Below are positions 30,888-35,607 of a stretch of 35,607 nt of DNA, one piece after another (the stretch's first letter is position 1; every line of letters begins with the position of its first letter). This stretch comes from a virus, in the IMG/VR virus record IMGVR_UViG_3300025771_002816, positions 1 to 35,607 of that record; one strand, given 5' to 3'. The notes beneath the pieces were generated by a model. The model did not search any database. It saw only the letters and a program-made list of their open reading frames with translations, and was not told where the DNA came from. A program made the translations under genes and the position numbers.

Positions 30888-31502
30888 CTATATTTTATCG
30901 TACACTACATACAAACTGGATCTTGAGTCGCCATCAGTAACTCTATTCATCATGCCGTGTAATTCTTTAGTTGTATTTAGAAGTATATAACCAGAGCCTT
31001 TTTTATAAGGAGTAGTTAAAAGTTCTTCTCCGTGTTCTAATTCCAGTACTGGTTTTAGAAATGTTGTGCCACATCTTTCATCGCAATCATTATCTAAATA
31101 TATTTGCATAGTGATGTTAAGCACTTCTTGGTCGCAATGTGGCCATAGAATAAAGCCAGGACTATCTTTCCACATGCTAACATTTGGTACTCTAATTCCT
31201 GGTAAATTAAATTTGTCAATTATCGGTTGCATTGTTTTTTGCAGTTCAATGCTGATATTATGAATATCGTAGATGTCTGTTCTAACTCTTTGTATTTTAT
31301 GTGTCTGTGGTGGATGAGCATATACTTCATAACTTTTAGAATATGGATCGTCTTGTACTTGTTTTATAGTCTTAATTTCTTCGTCAGTAAGTACATCTTC
31401 TAACACCAAAAGTTTATATTGGTATGGTTCAAACTCTATTGTTGCACCTTCTAAAACAGTTAGTTCAGTGTCTTCAATATACTTTACTAACTTTTCAAAC
31501 AT
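30888..31502 (-). CDS. 2-oxoglutarate/Fe(II) oxygenase-like protein
   Basis: Counting from ATG 31500-31502, the 204-residue protein has His122-Cys-Asp124 (WPHCDQE), His182 (KELHGMM) and Arg194 (DSRSSLY), the expected Fe(II) and 2-oxoglutarate ligands. The strand YILLNTTKELHG resembles the second half of such folds. A TTG 24 nt earlier is the alternative start. The ATG overlaps the upstream stop by 8 nt. Substrate unknown. It is distinct from the 209-residue enzyme at 23597-24226. Confidence 0.75.
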   Translation of the reverse strand: MFEKLVKYIEDTELTVLEGATIEFEPYQYKLLVLEDVLTDEEIKTIKQVQDDPYSKSYEVYAHPPQTHKIQRVRTDIYDIHNISIELQKTMQPIIDKFNLPGIRVPNVSMWKDSPGFILWPHCDQEVLNITMQIYLDNDCDERCGTTFLKPVLELEHGEELLTTPYKKGSGYILLNTTKELHGMMNRVTDGDSRSSLYVVYDKI

Positions 31503-31863
31503 GTCCGTGAGCCAATAGATGTACAATTAAAAAATAAGTCATGCCATGTGCTAATTGATCAGTGCCATGTATTACCCAATACTTTTGATCAGATGGTAAT
31601 ACATTATATTTGTCCCATGCCTTGTTTTTAGCATAGTCTATATGATAATGTAAAACAAAGTCAATGAACGATAATAAAAATGCAACCAAAGGACTTGTAA
31701 AATTTAATAATATAATCAAAGTGAATAAACTATGAAGGCCTGCATGTGCTACGCCGCCTGGATGTCCGTACTTTCCTTTATACTTAAACATCCATGGGTA
31801 TTGCATATAGTAATCTGCAACTATGTGTTTAGTCATTAGCCAAAATAAAATGTTAAATTCCAT
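31495..31863 (-). CDS. DUF3307-like His-rich membrane protein
   Basis: The 122-residue protein has about three or four membrane segments and conserved polar clusters KHIVADYYMQ, HAGLH, HYHIDYAK and GTDQLAH, matching the DUF3307 pattern of short bacterial and phage membrane proteins. The Asp/His clusters suggest metal binding within the membrane. Its start lies 14 nt after the tRNA-Ala CCA, with CAGG as the only ribosome-site-like sequence. Function unknown. Confidence 0.75.
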   Translation of the reverse strand: MEFNILFWLMTKHIVADYYMQYPWMFKYKGKYGHPGGVAHAGLHSLFTLIILLNFTSPLVAFLLSFIDFVLHYHIDYAKNKAWDKYNVLPSDQKYWVIHGTDQLAHGMTYFLIVHLLAHGHV

Positions 31864-31876
31864 ATTAATACCTGTG

Positions 31877-31950
31877 TGGTGGAGAATAAGAGAGTCGAAC
31901 TCTTAACTGCTCCGTGCAAGGGAGCCGTGATCCCATTTCACCAATTCCCC
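31877..31950 (-). tRNA. tRNA-Ala (UGC)
   Basis: The 74-nt sequence folds as a full cloverleaf: acceptor GGGGAAT/ATTCTCC, D-stem GTGA/TCAC, anticodon loop CTTGCAC giving UGC, T-stem AAGAG/CTCTT with TTCGACT loop, discriminator A and encoded CCA. The stop codon of the upstream DUF6580-like gene lies inside its D-arm (31938-31940). Confidence 0.96.
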
Positions 31951-32399
31951 AATCTGTTTATTAACTTCATATTTATACTTTTTACTATATCAAAAAGTAC
32001 AACAATTGATAAGCCACTGATTAAAAATCTAATATCAAACAGCAATGCTTCTGGACTGAATGGAGGGAACCATTGTCCTGTGTTTGCTAGTATATGCCAT
32101 ACTAACCAACTGCTTAACAAAGACATGTACTTGCTGTCTAACATTCTGCTAATAAATGGTGCTAATGCTAATGCTGAATATGTGATTAACATGCTGTTAT
32201 GAAATCCTAAAAACAAATCACTTATAAACATTATACCCAAAGGTAATAAGAATGCTAAATTATTTTTAGTAAGGTAAGGTGTAAGAACTGCTAACCCAAG
32301 TAATGGTTCACTGTTTGCAGGCAATGGTAATAGCCTGCTTATAATTAAAGCAACAAAAAGTATTGTGCCTGCTTTAAATATTGATAGATTCTTTAACAC
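31938..32399 (-). CDS. DUF6580-like membrane protein
   Basis: The 153-residue protein (GTG start at 32397-32399) begins MLKNLSIFKAGTILF and then shows RLLPLPANSEPLLGLAVL, LPLGIMFISDLFLGFH and WHILANTGQWF, the pattern of the DUF6580 multi-pass family related to ECF-type transporter components. An ATG at 32531 would lengthen it by 44 residues but would overlap the zinc-binding gene by 158 nt, so GTG is preferred. Its TGA lies in the tRNA-Ala D-arm. Transport or membrane role inferred only from family pattern. Confidence 0.65.
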   Translation of the reverse strand: MLKNLSIFKAGTILFVALIISRLLPLPANSEPLLGLAVLTPYLTKNNLAFLLPLGIMFISDLFLGFHNSMLITYSALALAPFISRMLDSKYMSLLSSWLVWHILANTGQWFPPFSPEALLFDIRFLISGLSIVVLFDIVKSINMKLINRLGNW

Positions 32400-32583
32400 A
32401 GGCTTCGCAATTTTTGTTGAACATTGCTCTATTGTATCCTTTTGTTTTTGATCTACCTGCCCACTTAAAAGTTTTTTTGCACTCTGTACAATGCCTTTTA
32501 TGTAATTGATATGGTCCCCATTTTTCATCATATGTTTGTTGTCGTTTTTGTATAGAGTCTAGACTCTGTTCTTTTTTAGGCAT
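32374..32583 (-). CDS. Small zinc-ribbon-like protein (69 aa)
   Basis: A basic protein with HCTECKKTFKW in the middle and NCEACVK near the end, i.e. two Cys-x2-Cys knuckles about 20 residues apart, suggesting a zinc ribbon that could bind nucleic acid. It begins 8 nt after the preceding gene ends. Its 3' end overlaps the start region of the DUF6580-like gene. Confidence 0.65.
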   Translation of the reverse strand: MPKKEQSLDSIQKRQQTYDEKWGPYQLHKRHCTECKKTFKWAGRSKTKGYNRAMFNKNCEACVKESINI

Positions 32584-32591
32584 ATTTTTCT

Positions 32592-32828
32592 CTAGTGTAA
32601 AGTAGAGAAGGCTCTTTCAATCATAGCCTCCCTAACATCTTTGTCAGATACGGCATCAATGAACTCGTCGTTTATTGTAAAGTATGCGTTACTGTCTGTG
32701 ATGTCTTGTTCAGGTATGCCTACCATTTTACAAATGTCTTCATAACTTAATGCAATGCCTTTGGCATGTGCTTCAAGCATTAGGTCCATGACAATCTTAC
32801 CAATTATCTTTTCCAACTTATCTGACAT
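32592..32828 (-). CDS. Hypothetical acidic protein (78 aa), leaderless start
   Basis: A helical, acidic protein (KLEKIIGKIVMDLMLEAHAKG ... EFIDAVSDKDVREAMIERAF). The ATG lies exactly five bases after CATAAATA, with no ribosome site. No family recognised; the IGKIVMDLMLEAH motif hints at a small regulatory or interaction module. Confidence 0.6.
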   Translation of the reverse strand: MSDKLEKIIGKIVMDLMLEAHAKGIALSYEDICKMVGIPEQDITDSNAYFTINDEFIDAVSDKDVREAMIERAFSTLH

Positions 32829-32833
32829 GCTAT

Positions 32834-32841
32834 TATTTATG
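32834..32841 (-). promoter_or_regulatory. T4-type late promoter, leaderless geometry
   Basis: CATAAATA, five bases, then ATG 32828. Confidence 0.6.
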
Positions 32842-32847
32842 ATGTCA

Positions 32848-32876
32848 TAAAAAAAGGCGAATATAAAACTCGCCTT
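32848..32876 (-). terminator. Intrinsic terminator of the homing endonuclease gene
   Basis: AAGGCGA (32854-32860) pairs with TCGCCTT (32870-32876) around a 9-nt loop, followed on the minus strand by seven T. It begins immediately after the endonuclease stop codon. Confidence 0.85.
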
Positions 32877-32877
32877 G

Positions 32878-33510
32878 TCAACCTTTTATTGTACGGCCTT
32901 TTTGCCAACCTGTTGGTATTGCAGATGTTTTACTTATTTTTTTATTATGTTTGTTATCAGTAATCCACATTGTACCATATTGAGAATTGCCTTTGCCTGA
33001 TTGCCTAACAGAATTCTTTTCTCCTATAATTCTTTTTGTTTCTTCAGAATGTTTTTTGCCTTTAAACTGTCCTTGTGGATATAACTCCTTTACTTTTGCT
33101 CTACCTTTTTCTCTATCCTTATCTGAAAAGTTATAATATTTTAATTGATTTTTAGATCTTAATTCTTTTACAATTTTAGACATTTTGTTTCTAAATTCTT
33201 GTGTTTTATGCAGGGATTTGTCGTACGTCTCATTAACAAAATCCCAACCGCCGTCACCTCCTATTGCTAAGTTTAGGCACATAGGATCAGAATACCATAA
33301 ATCTCCTATCAAATGTTTTTCAGCATTATTAAGATCTTTAGTATTGTTGTAAAACTTTAAAATTTCTTTTTCGTAAGGCAAGCCGGCTTCTTGCAGAGCA
33401 ATAACTTTTTTACCACTCCCTGCATAGTTATCATTTAAATCTTTTGTTTGGTGCTTGCCAAAATAGTAACGACCATCTATGAAAGTAATCTTGTAAGTAT
33501 AATAGAACAT
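32878..33510 (-). CDS. GIY-YIG homing endonuclease (Seg-like)
   Basis: The 210-residue protein starts with the GIY-YIG core (TYKITF...GRYYFGKHQT), followed by YAGSGKKV, NAEKHLIGDL with the conserved Glu, and CLNLAIGGDGGW, matching free-standing phage homing endonucleases. The C-terminal half has NUMOD3-like KHSEETKRIIGEKN and a basic DNA-binding tail. It has a late promoter five bases before the ATG and its own terminator, so it is a self-contained mobile unit. It sits next to the unusual non-coding segment at 33524-33768. Confidence 0.88.
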   Translation of the reverse strand: MFYYTYKITFIDGRYYFGKHQTKDLNDNYAGSGKKVIALQEAGLPYEKEILKFYNNTKDLNNAEKHLIGDLWYSDPMCLNLAIGGDGGWDFVNETYDKSLHKTQEFRNKMSKIVKELRSKNQLKYYNFSDKDREKGRAKVKELYPQGQFKGKKHSEETKRIIGEKNSVRQSGKGNSQYGTMWITDNKHNKKISKTSAIPTGWQKGRTIKG

Positions 33511-33515
33511 ATACT

Positions 33516-33523
33516 TATTTATC
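33516..33523 (-). promoter_or_regulatory. T4-type late promoter, leaderless geometry
   Basis: GATAAATA, five bases, then ATG 33510. A perfect 8-bp hairpin (33524-33545) abuts its upstream side. Confidence 0.65.
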
Positions 33524-33768
33524 GTTCGATACTTAAATATCGAACTAACTTGGCATCGGGTAGATAATGTGTCCTAACCACTAGACGAACGGAGCAAAAT
33601 TGAGCAGGCGGTACACTTAGAGATTAACTCAATTTACGAAATACCACACGGGCCTGCTCATGTACAATAAAGTATTCTGTTACTCTGCTGTACAATTCTA
33701 CATAGGTTCCTAGAACCCTTTGACACTCACTGCCTACTGCTTTCAGCCTTTGTGTCTAAGTTATGTAT
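33524..33768 (-). ncRNA. Unassigned structured RNA segment with its own promoter
   Basis: This gene-free stretch of about 245 nt lies downstream of a strong sigma70 promoter (33769-33797). On the minus strand it contains: GACAC/GTGTC (33722-33756), a GGTTC/GAACC hairpin (33705-33717), a 12-bp interrupted stem-loop (33661-33694, TGTACA ends), an 8-bp TGAGCAGG/CCTGCTCA stem (33601-33660), a tRNA-Glu-like 5' half (33550-33595) and a perfect 8-bp hairpin (33524-33545). No complete tRNA could be folded. Interpreted as one or more small RNAs. Confidence 0.5.
33550..33595 (-). other. tRNA-like 5' half (D-arm of Glu/Asp type)
   Basis: The minus strand shows a 7-nt acceptor-like end, TC, and a D-arm GTC-TAGTGGTTA-GGAC identical to the classic bacterial tRNA-Glu D-arm. 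The next stretch does not form an anticodon stem, and no matching T-arm or 3' acceptor follows. It is read as a tRNA remnant or a tRNA-derived element. Confidence 0.35.
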
Positions 33769-33797
33769 ATTATACTAAAATTTGTGGTTTAGGTCAA
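33769..33797 (-). promoter_or_regulatory. Sigma70 (early-type) promoter of the non-coding segment
   Basis: TTGACC (33792-33797), 17-nt spacer, TATAAT (33769-33774). It overlaps the end of the 33789-34511 gene and points into the gene-free region. Confidence 0.88.
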
Positions 33798-34511
33798 CCA
33801 ACCTGGGCCTTGTTCTGGCTGGACTTGTTCTTTTATATGTGGTTCCAATAGACTAACTGCTAGTGCTATTGTGCTGTTTGTTTCGCATAAACGTTTCATA
33901 CATGCTTTCCACAGACCAAAACTTATTTGTTCGTTTTGTATTACTCTGTATGTTCTTGTAATTGCGTTAGTAAATATATCATGTGCAAACAAGTTAGCAG
34001 TAGATACATCTTCATACAGTTGAATATTCTTTGTACCATAATGCTTTGGGTCTTGCATTAACTTTTGTTCTTCTGGTATAAAGTCTATTATGTTGTCTTG
34101 TGTGTGCGTTGCACCTGTAACAATATGATATAGGCTGTCGCTGACCAGTGTGAACTTATGTAGATTGCTTATCATTAATAGATTACTTCTTATGTAACTG
34201 CGGTCTGGGTATACATCTATTAATGTGTCTACAGTACTCAAAAGCCAACGTAGATTCAAATGTTCTAGTAATACGTCTGCATAATCCAAATAGAAACGTT
34301 CAAACTCTTCCATGTACTCTTGTTTACTATCTGCATTCATTCGCCTAGAAGTAATAATCATCTCCATTAATTTGATTACTGCTTTTGGCTTGCCTATGTT
34401 TTTATTCCACAATGGTATAGTTATTTGCTCTGGTGTACGCTCATGTGGAGGTATGTGTGCTACACTTGACTCGTCTTTGGGTTTAGTGATTATTTCTAGT
34501 AGTTCATCCAT
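33789..34511 (-). CDS. Hypothetical protein (240 aa)
   Basis: The ATG at 34509-34511 overlaps the upstream stop by 8 nt; a TTG at 34547 is less likely. The protein is soluble and helical, opening with MDELLEIITKPKDESS and IPPHERTPEQITIPLW, and has long helices (KAVIKLMEMIITSRR, YLDYADVLLEHLNLRWLLSTV). The C-terminus is Pro/Gln-rich. No family recognised. Its 3' end carries the -35 box of the downstream sigma70 promoter. Confidence 0.6.
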   Translation of the reverse strand: MDELLEIITKPKDESSVAHIPPHERTPEQITIPLWNKNIGKPKAVIKLMEMIITSRRMNADSKQEYMEEFERFYLDYADVLLEHLNLRWLLSTVDTLIDVYPDRSYIRSNLLMISNLHKFTLVSDSLYHIVTGATHTQDNIIDFIPEEQKLMQDPKHYGTKNIQLYEDVSTANLFAHDIFTNAITRTYRVIQNEQISFGLWKACMKRLCETNSTIALAVSLLEPHIKEQVQPEQGPGWLT

Positions 34512-35304
34512 TGTAAAATTTGTTCTTGATATACATATGATGCTCAAAAAAGTCTAATAACTTATATTCATTATATAGAACACCATGAACTAATTCTCTA
34601 ATCTTATGTGCGTGATCGTATTTGAACTTTAGTAGATAATATCTTTTTTGTTCACTGTATGGAGATCTTCTATTAACAAAAGTTTTTACAAGGTCTTGTG
34701 TAATATTATCTTGGTGTTGTACTATTGGCCTGTATATACATGACCAAATATTTGATCTTGTATCTAAGTTTAAACCTATAAGCCTACTTAAAAGAAACGC
34801 AGGTCTCTCTAATAATGCATTTTCTAATGTAATAGACAACGGTGTCAAATGCAGGTCGTACATACTAGATTTAACAACATTGCCCTCGAGTACTTTGTCT
34901 ACAAATTTTATAAGATACGGTTCTAACTCTTTATAAATGTTTGGTTTTTCTAACCCTTTTGTTTTGAATAGATGCATAAATTCTGTAAAATCATTGCTAG
35001 AAAGATAGCCGCCTAGTAATTTATCTACAGGATCTTTATAAGGAATATACCAATTTAAATTGCCCTCTGGTTGAAATGCTCTCGTGCTATGTTCCGAATA
35101 ATACCTATCAAACAACTGACTAAATGCATCATGGTTGCCTTTGCGATAAAGTAACAAACTGCTTGTGGAGTCATTGCCGTCGTTGTTTTTAAAATTTATC
35201 CAGACATCTCTTTCCTTTAATTTTGTTTTCCATGAATTTTGAATGCTTTTATCAAACTGCAAATAGTCATACAAATCGTGTATACTGTGTCTTAGTTCTG
35301 TCAT
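34504..35304 (-). CDS. Hypothetical protein (266 aa), paralogue of the gene at the right edge
   Basis: A soluble, aromatic-rich, mainly helical protein (HDLYDYLQFDKSIQNSWKTKL..., FSQLFDRYYSEHSTRAF). Its C-terminal region (RRSPYSEQKRYYLLKFKY...LYNEYKLLDFFE) resembles the C-terminus of the truncated gene at 35404-35607. It starts 23 nt after the tRNA-Ser CCA without an obvious ribosome site. Family not recognised; the pair suggests a tandem duplication. Confidence 0.6.
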   Translation of the reverse strand: MTELRHSIHDLYDYLQFDKSIQNSWKTKLKERDVWINFKNNDGNDSTSSLLLYRKGNHDAFSQLFDRYYSEHSTRAFQPEGNLNWYIPYKDPVDKLLGGYLSSNDFTEFMHLFKTKGLEKPNIYKELEPYLIKFVDKVLEGNVVKSSMYDLHLTPLSITLENALLERPAFLLSRLIGLNLDTRSNIWSCIYRPIVQHQDNITQDLVKTFVNRRSPYSEQKRYYLLKFKYDHAHKIRELVHGVLYNEYKLLDFFEHHMYIKNKFYNG

Positions 35305-35327
35305 TACTATACTTATACCAAACTATG

Positions 35328-35417
35328 TGGCGGAAAGGGAGGGATTCGAACCCTCGGTACAGTTACCCGTACTCTTCCTTAGCAGGGAAGTGCTTTAAGC
35401 CACTCAGCCACCTTTCC
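35328..35417 (-). tRNA. tRNA-Ser (GCU)
   Basis: The 90-nt sequence has acceptor GGAAAGG/CCTTTCC, anticodon loop CTGCTAA giving GCU, the long class II variable arm, T-stem GAGGG/CCCTC with TTCGAAT, discriminator G and encoded CCA. The upstream partial gene's stop lies in its D-arm. Confidence 0.95.
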
Positions 35418-35607
35418 TATTCTCATGATCTGTTGCTGATTTTAATCTAAAGTAATCATATAATTTGTATTCATTAGCAAAAATATCTATTAATGCTGGG
35501 TGATGATTTTTAAATCTGTTATCACGTTGCCATTTATAAAATGTGTTTGATATAATCATTGAGTAAGGTGAAGTGAGTGACCGTGTTAATGCTGATTCAT
35601 ATAATCG
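35404..35607 (-). CDS. C-terminal part of a paralogue of 34504-35304 (5' end beyond window)
   Basis: A frame open from the right edge encodes 67 residues ending at TGA 35404-35406. It contains SPYSMIISNTFYKWQRDN and NEYKLYDYFRLK, matching SPYSEQKRYYLLKFKYD and NEYKLLDFFE of the neighbouring 266-residue protein. The stop lies inside tRNA-Ser (overlap of 14 nt). Only the 3' part is visible, so nothing can be said of the N-terminal domain. Confidence 0.7.
   Translation of the reverse strand, partial: RLYESALTRSLTSPYSMIISNTFYKWQRDNRFKNHHPALIDIFANEYKLYDYFRLKSATDHENRKGG

Noticed and set aside
33524-33600. Complete tRNA-Glu
   Set aside because: Only the acceptor-like end and D-arm match; no anticodon stem, T-arm or complementary acceptor 3' strand could be formed.
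1-35607. CRISPR array, insertion sequence or integrase/attachment site
   Set aside because: No regularly spaced repeats, transposase or recombinase signatures were seen; the only mobile-type gene is the GIY-YIG endonuclease.

Overview
The window looks like a piece of an AT-rich T4-like (myovirus) phage genome, probably marine. The evidence is a T4-type lysozyme, a gp44-like clamp loader, a gp31/GroES-like co-chaperonin, PhoH, a DexA-like exonuclease, T4-style late promoters (NATAAATA), phage tRNAs with encoded CCA, a GIY-YIG homing endonuclease and many small, tightly overlapping genes. Marine origin is inferred from the auxiliary genes (phoH, nadE, clpP, 2OG oxygenases, radical SAM enzymes). 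No sequence search was possible, so the host is not identified. Nearly every gene is on the minus strand; the exceptions are phoH and a 33-codon ORF.

Layout. 1-2730: virion genes (a repeat-rich fibre-like protein cut by the left edge, and a small structural-type protein) and T4-type lysozyme. 2730-9610: an SGNH-hydrolase-like protein, small unknowns, ClpA, DnaJ, an overlapping spanin-like pair, an acyl-carrier-like protein without its attachment serine, and two unknowns. 9611-10517: phoH on the plus strand behind a leader containing an intrinsic terminator. 10509-16980: a coupled metabolic block (SDR, membrane protein, SufE, UDP-sugar dehydrogenase, B12/radical SAM enzyme), the clamp loader, and two tandem sulfotransferase-like genes. 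16980-21300: small unknowns, the GroES-like protein, a DnaE-derived fragment and a possible VOC-fold protein. 21295-26460: ClpP, a PP-loop synthetase, a DexA-like exonuclease, a 2OG oxygenase, a Gly/Ala-rich protein and a lipase. 26460-29362: a divergent late-promoter palindrome, a structured leader, and a second B12/radical SAM enzyme. 29365-33510: NAD synthetase, another 2OG oxygenase, membrane proteins, tRNA-Ala and the homing endonuclease. 33511-35607: a non-coding segment with a strong promoter, then unknown genes around tRNA-Ser, with a truncated paralogue at the right edge.

Regulation can be read directly. Four near-perfect sigma70 promoters (TTGAC[A/T/C], 17 nt, TATAAT) serve dnaJ, the clamp-loader pair, the exonuclease operon and the non-coding segment. 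About a dozen T4-type late promoter elements precede other genes. Six of these lie exactly five nucleotides before an ATG, and the dnaJ -10 box lies six nucleotides before its ATG, so those mRNAs should begin at the start codon (leaderless).

Functionally, the phage carries its own proteostasis kit (ClpA, ClpP, DnaJ, GroES-like), DNA metabolism genes, lysis genes (lysozyme, spanin-like pair, possibly the lipase), and a scattered set of biosynthetic enzymes that may modify sugars, nucleic acids or the cell surface. The least explained items are the two structured RNA regions (26894-27092 and 33524-33768), the phoH leader terminator, the serine-less carrier protein and the leaderless promoter architecture.
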